Source: Marinobacter mangrovi (lineage in GTDB: Bacteria; Pseudomonadota; Gammaproteobacteria; Pseudomonadales; Oleiphilaceae). From it: a stretch of 64,000 nucleotides of DNA. Position numbers and translations under genes: made by a program. This document shows, piece by piece, positions 27,842 to 37,042 of this stretch (its first letter is position 1; each line of letters starts with the position of its first letter). Location: NCBI RefSeq assembly GCF_016798325.1, contig NZ_JAERVO010000004.1, forward strand, positions 62,001 through 126,000, given 5' to 3'. The notes below the pieces were generated by a model. It was not told the origin of the DNA and ran no database searches. It was given only the letters and a program-made list of their open reading frames with translations.

Positions 27842-27870
27842 TTGACAGCTGAAATCCGAATGATTAAAGT
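27842..27870 (+). promoter_or_regulatory. Promoter of tRNA-Leu
   Basis: Perfect -35 TTGACA (27842-27847), 17-bp spacer and -10 TAAAGT (27865-27870), followed by GC-rich ACGCGCC. A GC-rich discriminator is typical of stringently controlled stable-RNA promoters. It lies ~100 bp before the tRNA. Confidence 0.72.
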
Positions 27871-27975
27871 ACGCGCCATCTGGTGAGGGACAGCCTTTCA
27901 CTGGAAGCAGAAAGCCCGATAAATCATGTGCCTGGAACGGCAAGGGTTTAACCGAGCGCTGACTGCAAGTCATCT

Positions 27976-28062
27976 GCCGAGGTGGCGAAATTGGTAGACG
28001 CGCTAGCTTCAGGTGCTAGTGGGGGCAACCCCGTGGAGGTTCAAGTCCTCTCCTCGGCACCA
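27976..28062 (+). tRNA. tRNA-Leu (anticodon CAG)
   Basis: An 87-nt class II tRNA. Acceptor stem GCCGAGG pairs with CCTCGGC, discriminator A, encoded CCA at 28060-28062. The anticodon loop TTCAGGT has CAG at 28010-28012, reading CUG codons. The variable arm is long, as expected for Leu, and the T arm holds GGTTCAAGTCC. Confidence 0.97.
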
Positions 28063-28090
28063 CTTCTTCCCTCAAGAAGTGGCATCTTTA
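28060..28090 (+). terminator. Hairpin terminator fused to the tRNA-Leu 3' end
   Basis: Perfect 9-bp stem CCACTTCTT (28060-28068) with AAGAAGTGG (28074-28082), loop CCCTC, followed by CATCTTTACTT. The left arm includes the encoded CCA, so the hairpin and mature tRNA end are mutually exclusive. The U-tract is weak. Confidence 0.5.
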
Positions 28091-28222
28091 CTTCCCCGTC
28101 ATGTTGTCGATCCCCTGTTTTTAGGTATCTCCGCACCGTCGGGGTTATACTTCAGCCACAATCAACCGCAGCCTCTGTTTTTGTTTCCTGTATCGGGCTG
28201 CCGGCTTAAGGCATTCTTTTTA

Positions 28223-30754
28223 ATGGTATCCAAGAAAAAAGCGAATAGTGATGACCCTCACGCGAACCGTGAGGCCAAAAAATACGAAAACCCTATCCAG
28301 AGCCGCGAGTTCATCCTGGCTCATCTGCGCGAGCGCGGCGCGCCCGCCACCCATGAAACCCTGTGTACCGAGCTCGAGCAGACCTCACCGGAAGGTATCG
28401 AGGCATTGCGCCGCCGGCTGATCGCCATGTGTCGCGATGGTCAGTTGATCTGCAACCGCCGGGGCGCCTATCTGCCGATCGACGAGGCAGACCTGATCTC
28501 CGGACGCGTCCAGGGGCATCGCGAGGGCTTTGGTTTCCTCGTGCCGGACGACGGCAGCAGCGATCTGTTCCTCAGTGCCCGTGAAATGCGGCAGGTGATT
28601 CACGGTGACCGTGTCGCGGCGCGGGTGGATCAGGTCGATGACCGGGGGCGCCGGGAAGGGCGTATTGTCGAAGTTCTGGAGCGTCGCAGTCAGCAGATTG
28701 TGGGGCGTCTCTTCCGCGAAAGCGGCATTTCCTTTGTAGTTCCGGAAAATCCCCGGATCAACCAGGACGTGATGGTGGCCGAAGACGATTGCGGCGATGC
28801 CCGTCACGGCCAGTACGTGGTGGTCGAGGTGATGCGCCAGCCTACGGTGCGCACCAAGCCTACGGGCCGCGTTGTCGAGGTGCTCGGTGATCATATGGCG
28901 CCGGGTATGGAGATCGCCGTCGCGATCCGTTCCTACGACATTCCGCACGCCTGGCCCCAGGCGGTCGGCGAGCAGGCCGCCGCTATCTCGGAAACGGTCA
29001 GTGAGCCGGACAAGGCGCATCGGGTGGACCTGCGGGACCTGCCGCTGGTGACGATCGATGGCGAGGACGCGCGCGACTTCGATGACGCCATTTTCTGCGA
29101 GCGTCGTCCGCGGGGCGGGTTCCGGCTGGTGGTGGCCATCGCCGACGTTTCCCATTATGTGCGTCCCGGTTCGCCGCTGGACGAGCAGGCCCTGGAGCGG
29201 GGCAACTCGGTCTATTTCCCAGATCACGTGGTGCCCATGCTGCCGGAGAAGCTCTCCAACGGCTTGTGCTCCCTGAACCCGGAGGTGGATCGGCTGTGTC
29301 TGGTCAGTGATATGACCATCAGCGCCAATGGCCGAATCAGCAGCTATACGTTTTACCAGGGCGTGATGCACTCCAAGGCGCGCCTGACCTACACGTCAGT
29401 CAGCGACATGCTGGAGCGGCCCGGTTCCGGTATCGGCAGGAAATTGCGCTCCCAGTATGCGCATGTGGCGCCGCATCTGGACGATCTCTACGCCTTGTAC
29501 AAGGTGCTGAGGGCCGCCCGGACTGAGCGTGGCGCGATCGATTTCGAAACCACCGAGACCCGCGTCATTTTCGACGCTTCCCGTAAGATCGAGGAAATTG
29601 TTCCGGTCCAGCGCAACGACGCCCACAAGATTGTCGAGGAGTGCATGCTGTGCGCCAACGTGGCCACGGCCCGCTTCCTGAAGCGGCACAAGATGCCGGC
29701 GCTTTATCGGGTCCACGATGGACCGGCGGAAGAGCGCCTGGCGGCGGTGCGCCTGTTCCTGGGCGAGCTCGGTCTTCAACTGGGCGGCGGCGAAAAGCCG
29801 ACCTCCGCGGATTATCAGGCCCTGCTGGAGCAGGTGCGGGACCGTCCGGATGCCGGCGTGATCCAGATGGTCATGCTGCGCAGCCTGAGTCAGGCGGTCT
29901 ACAGTCCGGAAGAAAGCGGTCACTTCGGGCTGGGCTTTGCCAGCTACGCCCACTTCACCTCGCCCATCCGGCGTTATCCGGACCTGATCGTGCATCGTGC
30001 GATCAAGTCGGTCATCCACGGCGACAATAACGATGACACCGTCGTTAAGCCGGATCAGCGTGACGACGAGCTGGCGAACTACCCCTACGACCATGCCCGC
30101 ATGGTTCAACTGGGCGAACACTGTTCGATGACCGAGCGCCGTGCGGACGACGCCACCCGCGACGTCATGGCCTGGCTGAAGTGCGAGTACCTCAAGGAGC
30201 ACGTCGGCGAAGAATACGACGGGCTGATTGCCTCAGTGGTGCCGTTCGGGTTCTTTGTGGAGCTGGATGGGGTCTACATCGAGGGTTTGGTTCACGTGTC
30301 CACACTTAGCGGTGACTATTTTCATCACGATGCGGCCAAGCACCGCCTGGTCGGTGAGCGTACCGCCATCAGTTTCCGGTTGGGTGATGCCGTCCGGGTA
30401 CAGGTGGTGCGCGTAGGGCTCGAAGACCGCAAGATTGATCTGGAGCTGGTCAGCGAGCCGCGTCGCCGCAAGGCGGACCGCGATGCGCTGCCGGCCAAGG
30501 GCGAGCGCGGCGCTAAAAAGTTCGATGACAAGCGGGGCTCGCGCAGCCGCAAGTCGCGCAGCGCCGGCGGCAAGGGCAATAAGCCGCTGAGTGCCAAGGA
30601 AATGCTCGCCCAGGAGGCGGCCCGCGAAGCCCAGAAGACGTCGGGTAAACCGTCAGGCAGGAAGAAAGGCAAGGCGCCGTCATCCAGCGGTAAGCCCAAG
30701 CAGGGGCCCGCGGCGGGTGGCGCCAAAAAGAAGAAGTCAGGTAAGGGTCAATAA
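28223..30754 (+). CDS. rnr: Ribonuclease R
   Basis: RNase R is a processive 3'-5' exoribonuclease that degrades structured RNA and takes part in rRNA quality control. The 843-residue protein (E. coli 813) has an N-terminal helix-turn-helix, cold-shock domains (GFGFLVPDD), the RNB catalytic domain with the Asp cluster DGEDARDFDDAIF and RYPDLIVHRAI, an S1 domain near residue 660 and a long Lys/Arg-rich tail. The start is the first ATG that gives the family-like MVSKKKANSDD; the open frame extends into the tRNA but that part is not coding. rlmB abuts the stop codon. Confidence 0.96.
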   Translation: MVSKKKANSDDPHANREAKKYENPIQSREFILAHLRERGAPATHETLCTELEQTSPEGIEALRRRLIAMCRDGQLICNRRGAYLPIDEADLISGRVQGHREGFGFLVPDDGSSDLFLSAREMRQVIHGDRVAARVDQVDDRGRREGRIVEVLERRSQQIVGRLFRESGISFVVPENPRINQDVMVAEDDCGDARHGQYVVVEVMRQPTVRTKPTGRVVEVLGDHMAPGMEIAVAIRSYDIPHAWPQAVGEQAAAISETVSEPDKAHRVDLRDLPLVTIDGEDARDFDDAIFCERRPRGGFRLVVAIADVSHYVRPGSPLDEQALERGNSVYFPDHVVPMLPEKLSNGLCSLNPEVDRLCLVSDMTISANGRISSYTFYQGVMHSKARLTYTSVSDMLERPGSGIGRKLRSQYAHVAPHLDDLYALYKVLRAARTERGAIDFETTETRVIFDASRKIEEIVPVQRNDAHKIVEECMLCANVATARFLKRHKMPALYRVHDGPAEERLAAVRLFLGELGLQLGGGEKPTSADYQALLEQVRDRPDAGVIQMVMLRSLSQAVYSPEESGHFGLGFASYAHFTSPIRRYPDLIVHRAIKSVIHGDNNDDTVVKPDQRDDELANYPYDHARMVQLGEHCSMTERRADDATRDVMAWLKCEYLKEHVGEEYDGLIASVVPFGFFVELDGVYIEGLVHVSTLSGDYFHHDAAKHRLVGERTAISFRLGDAVRVQVVRVGLEDRKIDLELVSEPRRRKADRDALPAKGERGAKKFDDKRGSRSRKSRSAGGKGNKPLSAKEMLAQEAAREAQKTSGKPSGRKKGKAPSSSGKPKQGPAAGGAKKKKSGKGQ

Positions 30755-31489
30755 GTGGCGCAGGAGTTTATCTTTGGCTGGCACGCCGTGGACGCCGTTC
30801 TCAAGCGCGATCCCGCACGGTTGCAGCAGGTCTGGATTCAGACCGGACGTCAGGACAAACGGGCACAGGCCATCACCGGCGCGCTCGATGCTCAAGGTGT
30901 GCGTTGGGACATTGTCCATCGCCGAGAGCTGGATAGTCGGGTCGATGGCGTCCACCAGGGCATCGTGGCGGCGGTCGCGCCCAGCCGCGAATGGCAGGAA
31001 GATGATTTGCTGGCCGCCTTATCGGGCTGGTCGGCGCCTTTCCTGCTGATTCTCGACGGGGTGACCGATCCGCACAACCTCGGGGCCTGTTTGCGCAGCG
31101 CCGATGCCGCCGGCGTGCAGGCGGTGGTGGTGCCCAAGGACAAGTCCGCCTCGCTCAACCCGACGGTGCGTAAAGTGGCCTGTGGGGCGGCCGAATCCGT
31201 GCCGCTGGTCCGGGTGACCAATCTGGCCCGCTTCATGCGCTCGATTCAGGATGCCGGCGTCTGGATCGTCGGCACCGCCGGCGAAGCGGATGCCACGCTC
31301 TATCAAGCCGATTTCAAGGGCCCGGTGGCCCTGGTGATGGGGGCCGAAGGCAAGGGGATGCGGCGCCTGACCCGTGAGCACTGCGATGCCCTTATCAATA
31401 TCCCGATGAACGGCACGGTGGAGAGTCTGAACGTCTCCGTGGCGACGGGTGTCTGTCTTTATGAGGCAGTGCGTCAGCGCAGCAGCTGA
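30755..31489 (+). CDS. rlmB: 23S rRNA (guanosine-2251-2'-O)-methyltransferase
   Basis: RlmB methylates the ribose of G2251 in the peptidyl-transferase P loop of 23S rRNA using SAM. The 244-residue SpoU/TrmH-family protein (E. coli 243) has an N-terminal RNA-binding domain starting [15 protein letters not shown] and the knotted domain with motifs [33 protein letters not shown] and [16 protein letters not shown]. The start is a GTG immediately after the rnr stop, so the two are probably cotranslated. Confidence 0.97.
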   Translation: MAQEFIFGWHAVDAVLKRDPARLQQVWIQTGRQDKRAQAITGALDAQGVRWDIVHRRELDSRVDGVHQGIVAAVAPSREWQEDDLLAALSGWSAPFLLILDGVTDPHNLGACLRSADAAGVQAVVVPKDKSASLNPTVRKVACGAAESVPLVRVTNLARFMRSIQDAGVWIVGTAGEADATLYQADFKGPVALVMGAEGKGMRRLTREHCDALINIPMNGTVESLNVSVATGVCLYEAVRQRSS

Positions 31490-31526
31490 TTACCTTGCAA
31501 TCAACTCCATGCTTGCCTAAAATACG

Positions 31527-31556
31527 CCACCCCCTAAATTGGGGGTGGTTTTCTAT
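31527..31556 (+). terminator. Terminator after rlmB
   Basis: Perfect stem CCACCCCC (31527-31534) with GGGGGTGG (31541-31548), loop TAAATT, followed by TTTTCTATT. It separates rnr-rlmB from the rpsF operon. Confidence 0.82.
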
Positions 31557-31558
31557 TG

Positions 31559-31644
31559 TCTGCCGACAGCGGCAGAGAAACCGGGAAACCGGACTGAAAT
31601 CTGGTATTTGATACCAGCTCCTTGCTTCTACCAGGGCATCCTGG
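31559..31644 (+). promoter_or_regulatory. Structured leader of the rpsF operon
   Basis: Three short hairpins precede rpsF: TCTGCCG/CGGCAGA (31559-31576), CTGGTAT/ATACCAG with a TTG loop (31601-31617) and CCAGG/CCTGG (31631-31644). Autoregulation of rpsF operons by an S6:S18 complex bound to a leader RNA is known in many bacteria. Whether this leader is that motif is inference. Confidence 0.4.
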
Positions 31645-31674
31645 CTGAGGCTGTTTAATCCGTAGGGAGAACTC

Positions 31675-32088
31675 ATGCGTCACTACGAAATCGTTATCAT
31701 GGTACACCCGGATCAGAGCGAGCAGGTGCCCGCGATGATCGAGCGTTATACCAACACCATCACCGAAGCCGGTGGTGCTGTACACCGTCTTGAAGACTGG
31801 GGTCGTCGTCACCTGGCATACCCGATCAACAAGATCCACAAGGCTCACTACGTTCTGTTCAACGTTGAATGTTCACAGGACGTGCTCGACGAGCTGACTC
31901 ACAACTTCCGTTTCAATGATGCAATCATCCGTGATCTGGTGATTCGTCGCGACGACGCGGATACCGATGCGTCCCCGATGAAGGCTTCCGAGAACCGTGA
32001 AGAGCGTCGTTCAGGCGACGACCGTCCGCGTCGTTCCCAGGAGTCCAGCGAGCGTCGCCCGGCGGCCAGCACGCAGGAAGAAGAGTAA
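31675..32088 (+). CDS. rpsF: 30S ribosomal protein S6
   Basis: S6 binds S18 on the 30S platform. The 137-residue protein begins [18 protein letters not shown] and contains the conserved [24 protein letters not shown]. It ends in a disordered acidic/Arg-Ser-rich tail rather than the poly-Glu tail modified by RimK in E. coli, although the last residues are QEEE. A strong AGGGAGA precedes the start. priB is absent between rpsF and rpsR. Confidence 0.98.
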   Translation: MRHYEIVIMVHPDQSEQVPAMIERYTNTITEAGGAVHRLEDWGRRHLAYPINKIHKAHYVLFNVECSQDVLDELTHNFRFNDAIIRDLVIRRDDADTDASPMKASENREERRSGDDRPRRSQESSERRPAASTQEEE

Positions 32089-32117
32089 TCCATCACCGGT
32101 TGTTGAGGAGTTAAAGC

Positions 32118-32348
32118 ATGGCTCGTTTTTTCAGACGTCGTAAGTTCTGCCGCTTCACGGCAGAAGGTGTCAAAGAGATCGATTACAAGGATCTGGACAC
32201 CCTGAAAGGTTATATCACTGAAACCGGCAAAATCGTGCCCAGCCGTATCACCGGTACCAAGGCACGCTACCAGCGTCAGCTGGCGACCGCGATCAAGCGC
32301 GCGCGCTACCTGGCCCTGCTGCCGTATACCGATAGCCACGACAATTAA
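32118..32348 (+). CDS. rpsR: 30S ribosomal protein S18
   Basis: A 76-residue S18 with [25 protein letters not shown], followed by [29 protein letters not shown], almost the E. coli sequence. It pairs with S6 in the 30S platform. The upstream GAGGAG is a strong ribosome binding site, 29 bp after rpsF. Confidence 0.98.
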   Translation: MARFFRRRKFCRFTAEGVKEIDYKDLDTLKGYITETGKIVPSRITGTKARYQRQLATAIKRARYLALLPYTDSHDN

Positions 32349-32369
32349 GCGGTAACAGGACTCGGGACC

Positions 32370-33236
32370 ATGCGTGCATTAGCGCAATTTGCGATGCGCG
32401 GTCCCCTGCAGGCGAGTGGGGTAGCGGCGGTAGCCACCGCGCTTCCCTTTCTTTTCTGGATTGGAGCGGCCGTAGTCGGCCTGGTCACATTGAGACTGGG
32501 TCTGTCCCAGGGACTCAACGTCGGACTCTGGGCGCTGCTGCCGGCTCTGGGCTGGAGCTGGTTGGGCAATGATCCGACCGCTCTGTTCGTCTTGATCCAG
32601 GTGTTTTTGATGGTGGTGGTGTTACGCACCACGACCTCCTGGGAAAAGGCATTGCTGACCGGAAGCGGTCTGGCGCTGGTAACCGGTGTGTTGCTGCCGC
32701 TGCTGTTTCCCCAGTTGCTCAAGGATCTGGTGAATACCGGGATTGCGTTTTATCAGCAGTACAACCCGGATGTCGCCAGTGAGCTGGGTGGACGACTCGA
32801 GAGTGTGTTCCGGCAGGTCATGAGTGCCAGTATGGCAGGGACCTACCAATTGCTGGCGGTTGCCGTGTTGATCCTCGCGCGCAGCTGGCAGGCCGCACTC
32901 TACAATCCGGGCGGTTTCCGGAGCGAGTTCCATGCCCTGCGACTGAGCCGGCCCGTCGCCGTGTTGTGTGTGGCGATCATGTTTGGCGCACCACTGCTGG
33001 GCGTGAACACCGCCCTGGTCAGTTGGGCGGCCGCGGTTCCGCTGATGTTTGCGGGACTGGCCATGATCCACGGCATCGTCGGCGTCCGGAATATGAGCAT
33101 CCAGTGGCTGGTGCTGTTCTACCTGGCCCTGGTGCTGTTAAGCCCGAGTCTGATGTTGTTGTTGCTTATATTGGCGTTTGTGGATAGCTGGCTGGATTTC
33201 AGGGGACGCTTAAAGCCCTCTGAGCCGGCAGAATAA
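32370..33236 (+). CDS. DUF2232-type membrane protein of the rpsR-rplI interval
   Basis: A 288-residue integral membrane protein with about eight hydrophobic segments and no obvious catalytic motif. Membrane proteins of the DUF2232/YybS type occupy the same place between rpsR and rplI in Pseudomonas-related genomes. The assignment rests on position, length and topology; the function is unknown. It sits in the ribosomal protein operon with 21-bp gaps, so its expression should follow growth rate. Confidence 0.78.
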   Translation: MRALAQFAMRGPLQASGVAAVATALPFLFWIGAAVVGLVTLRLGLSQGLNVGLWALLPALGWSWLGNDPTALFVLIQVFLMVVVLRTTTSWEKALLTGSGLALVTGVLLPLLFPQLLKDLVNTGIAFYQQYNPDVASELGGRLESVFRQVMSASMAGTYQLLAVAVLILARSWQAALYNPGGFRSEFHALRLSRPVAVLCVAIMFGAPLLGVNTALVSWAAAVPLMFAGLAMIHGIVGVRNMSIQWLVLFYLALVLLSPSLMLLLLILAFVDSWLDFRGRLKPSEPAE

Positions 33237-33256
33237 AGTACGAAGAGGTTAACGAG

Positions 33257-33703
33257 ATGGAAGTTATTCTGCTCGAGAAAGTCGCAAACCTGGGCTCCCT
33301 GGGTGACAAGGTCAAAGTAAAAGCGGGTTACGGTCGTAACTTCCTGCTGCCGTTTGGCAAGGCGGTTCCGGCGACTGAATCCAACGTTCAGGAATTCGAA
33401 GCACGTCGTGCCGAGCTGGAAAAAGCCGCGGCCGAGCGTCTGGCAGCTGCCCAGGCCCGTGCCGAGAAGCTGGAAGGTGCCGCCTTCACCATCACCTCCA
33501 AAGCGGGTGACGAAGGCAAGCTGTTCGGTTCTATCGGTGTGCGTGACATCGCTGACGCGGTGACAGCCGGTGGTACGGAAGTCGAGAAGAGCGAAGTACG
33601 GATGCCGGAAGGCCCGCTGCGCGCGATCGGCGAATACGACATCGAGCTGCAGCTGCACACCGACGTCGAAGTCAGCGTCAAGATCACTGTCGTTTCCGAG
33701 TAA
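33257..33703 (+). CDS. rplI: 50S ribosomal protein L9
   Basis: L9 binds 23S rRNA near the L1 stalk and supports reading-frame maintenance. The 148-residue protein opens [32 protein letters not shown], continues through a long central helix and ends in the C-terminal domain with [24 protein letters not shown] precedes the ATG by eight bases. A strong terminator follows. Confidence 0.98.
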   Translation: MEVILLEKVANLGSLGDKVKVKAGYGRNFLLPFGKAVPATESNVQEFEARRAELEKAAAERLAAAQARAEKLEGAAFTITSKAGDEGKLFGSIGVRDIADAVTAGGTEVEKSEVRMPEGPLRAIGEYDIELQLHTDVEVSVKITVVSE

Positions 33704-33774
33704 TCGCTGAGCGGACCGGCCTTCCCTGTGGGAGGTCGGTCGGCGAGCGCATTGCCCGAATACGGCCGTGCCGA

Positions 33775-33812
33775 AAGGCCCGGCAGACCTCCACGTCTGC
33801 CGGGCCTTTCTG
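33775..33812 (+). terminator. Terminator after rplI
   Basis: A 14-bp perfect stem, 33775-33788 with 33795-33808, loop CTCCAC, ending in TTTCTG. It closes the rpsF-rpsR-DUF2232-rplI operon. Confidence 0.87.
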
Positions 33813-33849
33813 TGTCTCTGGGGCGCAAATTAAAACCAGCGCGGATCGC

Positions 33850-33878
33850 TTGTCGCGCTTTCCATCGGCGGTTATCTT
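33850..33878 (+). promoter_or_regulatory. Candidate sigma-70 promoter for dnaB-alr
   Basis: TTGTCG (33850-33855), 17-bp spacer and TATCTT (33873-33878), 45 bp before the dnaB start. Four of six bases match in each hexamer, at ideal spacing, right after the rplI terminator. Confidence 0.5.
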
Positions 33879-33922
33879 AGATCGCTCCACTTCCATTATT
33901 GCTGGATTCAGTAAGCGGTATC

Positions 33923-35320
33923 ATGGCAAATCCCATTGCAAAGCAGACCATCCCTGACTCCGATACCTCGCGTATCAAGGTTCCCCCGCATTCCATAGAG
34001 GCCGAGCAGGCGGTCCTGGGCGGTCTGATGCTGGACAACAGCAAGTGGGATGCCGTCTCCGAAGTCATCGCCTCCGCCGACTTCTACCGTCAGGATCATC
34101 GCCTGATTTACGCCGCCATCGAGCGTCTGGCCGGGGAAGGGGAACCACTGGACGTCGTGACGCTGAGCGAGTTTCTCGACCGGGCCGGGGATCTTGAGGA
34201 TGCCGGCGGCCTGACCTACCTGGCGGAAATGGCTGAGAAGACGCCGGGGGCGTCCAATATCAAGGCCTACGCCCAGATCGTCCGTGAACGCTCGGTGTTG
34301 CGTCAGATGATCGAAGTGTCCGGCAATATCGCGGAATCGGCGTTCAATCCCCAGGGGCGCACCAGTGATGAACTCCTGGACGAGGCTGAGCGCAACGTCT
34401 TCCAGATTGCCGAATCCCGGACCAAAGAGGGTTCCGGTCCCCAGGCCATTAACCCGATCCTGACCAAGGCGCTGGGTCGCATCGAGGAGCTTTTTGAATC
34501 CGGTGATGCGATCACCGGTATCACCACCGGGTTCAAGGATCTGGACGAGTGGACGTCGGGGATGCAGCCGTCGGACCTGATCATCATCGCCGGTCGTCCC
34601 TCCATGGGTAAGACCACCTTCTCCATGAACGTGGTAGAAAACGCCCTGTTGGGCAGCAACAAGCCGGCCCTGGTGTTCAGTATGGAGATGCCGGCCGATT
34701 CCATCGTCATGCGGATGCTGTCCTCCCTCGGCCGCATCGACCAGACCCGTATGCGGAGCGGCAAGCTGGAAGAGGAAGACTGGCCGAGGCTGACGTCCGC
34801 GGTCAGTCTGCTGAAGGACAAACCGCTCTACATCGACGACACCCCTGGTCTGAGTCCGACCGAAATGCGCTCCCGGGCGCGCCGTGTGGCGCGGGAGAAT
34901 GACGGTGAGATCGGCCTGATCATGGTCGACTACCTGCAGCTGATGCGGGTGCCGGGCAATACCGAGGGCCGGACGGCGGAAATTTCCGAAATCTCGCGCT
35001 CCCTGAAGGCCCTGGCCAAGGAACTGCAGTGCCCTGTGGTGGCCCTGTCGCAGCTTAACCGGAGTCTGGAGCAGCGCCCCAACAAGCGACCGGTTAACTC
35101 GGACCTGCGGGAATCCGGTGCGATCGAGCAGGACGCCGACGTCATCATGTTCATCTACCGGGATGAGGTCTACCACGAGGACAGCCCCGACAAGGGCATC
35201 GCTGAAATCATCATTGGTAAGCAGCGGAACGGTCCGATCGGCACCGTCCGACTGGCCTTCATTGGCAAGTACACCAAGTTCGAGGATCTGGCCCACGGCG
35301 ATTACGGCGGAGATTATTGA
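33923..35320 (+). CDS. dnaB: Replicative DNA helicase DnaB
   Basis: DnaB is the hexameric 5'-3' helicase that opens the replication fork. The 465-residue protein (E. coli 471) has the N-terminal primase-binding domain (PPHSIEAEQAVLGGLMLDN), a linker and the RecA-like domain with Walker A AGRPSMGKTTF, FSMEMPAD, Walker B LIMVDYLQLM and QLNRSLEQRPNKRPVNSDLRESG. No intein is present. The start MANPIAK is the second in-frame start; a TTG at 33899 is less likely. Its stop overlaps the alr ATG by one base. Confidence 0.98.
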   Translation: MANPIAKQTIPDSDTSRIKVPPHSIEAEQAVLGGLMLDNSKWDAVSEVIASADFYRQDHRLIYAAIERLAGEGEPLDVVTLSEFLDRAGDLEDAGGLTYLAEMAEKTPGASNIKAYAQIVRERSVLRQMIEVSGNIAESAFNPQGRTSDELLDEAERNVFQIAESRTKEGSGPQAINPILTKALGRIEELFESGDAITGITTGFKDLDEWTSGMQPSDLIIIAGRPSMGKTTFSMNVVENALLGSNKPALVFSMEMPADSIVMRMLSSLGRIDQTRMRSGKLEEEDWPRLTSAVSLLKDKPLYIDDTPGLSPTEMRSRARRVARENDGEIGLIMVDYLQLMRVPGNTEGRTAEISEISRSLKALAKELQCPVVALSQLNRSLEQRPNKRPVNSDLRESGAIEQDADVIMFIYRDEVYHEDSPDKGIAEIIIGKQRNGPIGTVRLAFIGKYTKFEDLAHGDYGGDY

Positions 35321-36411
35321 TGGCACGGCACACCCGGGCGCGCATCGATCTTTCGGCTCTTCGGCATAATTATGCGCTGGCCCGGCGCCAGTCGGGGAGT
35401 GCCAAGGCCATGGCTGTGGTCAAGGCGGATGGATACGGACACGGTCTGGAACCGGTGGCCCGGGCGCTGTCCGATCAGGCTGAACGGTTCGCAGTGGCCT
35501 GCCTGGAAGAGGCCGAGCGTTTACGTGAGGCGGGTATCCGCCAGCCCATCGTGTTGCTCCAGGGATTCCATGACGACGCCGATGTGACCGCCTGTGCGGA
35601 GCTGGAACTGGAGCCCGTGATTCACAGCGACCATCAAGTCGCGGCGTTGGAGTCGGCCGGTCAGGCTGTCACAGTGTGGCTCAAGGTCAACACCGGCATG
35701 AACCGGCTGGGTTTTGCGCCCGCCGCTGTGGAAGCCGTCGTGCAGCGATTGCGCGCGATCGCCGGGGTCACCCTCAAAGGCATGGTGACCCACTACGCCT
35801 GTGCCGATGATCGCGATGATCCAATGACGGATCATCAGAACGGTATTTTCAGCGAGCTCTCGTCCCGCTTTCCCGATCTTGAATTCAGCGCGGCCAATTC
35901 AGCCGGTCATTTTCGCGTCGACTCGCCCCGATTCCACTGGACGCGCCCGGGTATCATGCTCTACGGCGCCTCGCCGATGATTGTCGAGTCCGCCGCGGAG
36001 CTCGGGCTGAGGGCGGTCATGTCGCTGGAGTCCCGGATCACCGCCGTTCGTACCCTGCAGCCGGGAGAAAGCGTCGGTTACGGCGCCGCCTGGCGGGCGG
36101 AGCGGCCGACGCCCATGGGTATCGTCAGCATCGGTTATGGCGACGGTTACCCGCGTCATGCACCGACCGGCACACCCGTCTGGGTGGCCGGCGCCCGGGC
36201 CTGTACGCTGGGACGGGTGTCGATGGACATGCTGGCGGTGGACCTGACGGCGGCGCCTCATGCCCGACCGGGGGATAGCGTGGAGCTCTGGGGTGCCCAT
36301 GTGCCGGTGGATGAGGTGGCGCGTTGTGCCGACACCATTGGCTACGAATTGCTGACCGGCGTTACGGCACGGGTACCGCGTGTCTATGACGATGAGATTT
36401 CGGGGCAGTAG
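35320..36411 (+). CDS. alr: Alanine racemase
   Basis: Alr makes D-alanine for peptidoglycan using pyridoxal phosphate. The 363-residue fold-type III enzyme has the PLP Lys35 in MAVVKADGYGHG and the second catalytic base Tyr in SIGYGDGYPRHA. HYACADD, RPGIMLYGASP and RVSMDMLAVDL are also family motifs. GGAG lies seven bases before the ATG and the start overlaps the dnaB stop, indicating cotranslation. A TTG three bases upstream is the alternative start. Confidence 0.97.
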   Translation: MARHTRARIDLSALRHNYALARRQSGSAKAMAVVKADGYGHGLEPVARALSDQAERFAVACLEEAERLREAGIRQPIVLLQGFHDDADVTACAELELEPVIHSDHQVAALESAGQAVTVWLKVNTGMNRLGFAPAAVEAVVQRLRAIAGVTLKGMVTHYACADDRDDPMTDHQNGIFSELSSRFPDLEFSAANSAGHFRVDSPRFHWTRPGIMLYGASPMIVESAAELGLRAVMSLESRITAVRTLQPGESVGYGAAWRAERPTPMGIVSIGYGDGYPRHAPTGTPVWVAGARACTLGRVSMDMLAVDLTAAPHARPGDSVELWGAHVPVDEVARCADTIGYELLTGVTARVPRVYDDEISGQ

Positions 36412-36429
36412 CCACCGCCCCGGATGGCC

Positions 36430-36789
36430 TCAGGCGGCGTTTTCAGGCTCGCAGATGATCTCTTCGATAAAGTCGAGGATGGACGCCAGGCTCTTGTCGT
36501 CCAGCTTCTTCAGGACCTTGTGAATCACCATCTTGCTGCCCTTGAGCATGCTGCCGATGCCCATTTTGGCCATGCCCATCAACATGCTGCTGGCGCGCAG
36601 CCGGCGCAGCGGCTCCAGGAAGAAGAAATCCAGCCCCTCTTCGGTCAGCTCGATAATCAGGCCGTAGAGCTCGTCAATGGCCTGCTTGTCCGCCTTGCCG
36701 CGGGAACGCAGCTCCTCGACGGTAAGCAGGGCCTTGTTACGGAGAGCGTCGGGAATGGGGGCGACGATGTGGCTGTGTTGTTTGAGCAT
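36430..36789 (-). CDS. Small protein of unknown function
   Basis: A 119-residue protein that I do not recognise. It is mainly helical, with Leu- and Met-rich segments (RASSMLMGMAKMGIGSMLKG near residue 65) and an acidic C-terminus EEIICEPENAA. It has no signal peptide and no clear membrane helix. The start has AGGGA at five bases, and codon use matches the neighbours, so it is likely a real gene. It is convergent with alr, 18 bp apart. Confidence 0.68.
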   Translation of the reverse strand: MLKQHSHIVAPIPDALRNKALLTVEELRSRGKADKQAIDELYGLIIELTEEGLDFFFLEPLRRLRASSMLMGMAKMGIGSMLKGSKMVIHKVLKKLDDKSLASILDFIEEIICEPENAA

Positions 36790-37042
36790 GCGTTTCCCTG
36801 TGTCGATGGATCGGATTCGAAAGCCGCGCGGATCCGATAGCCGACTCTGTCGATGTCGAGACGGATGCGGAATCAGCGCCGATGCCTTATTCTATTCGGG
36901 TCTGATCCGGGGCCATTGGCTGGAGCCCTCGGCACCCACTGTCACTCGTGCCAGCGGGGATTGAGTCTGCCGGCACTGCGGTGGCATGCTGCCGCATTCG
37001 GAATGCCAAAAACCGTCCACTTGCTGACTGATCTGGAGTTGA

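Noticed and set aside
27976-28062. tRNA-Leu as an integration site with attached island
   Set aside because: No integrase, direct repeat of the tRNA 3' end or change in gene character follows; the next gene is rnr.
33908-35326. Antisense frame opposite dnaB
   Set aside because: Shadow of a certain gene; low-complexity basic/Gly-rich product.
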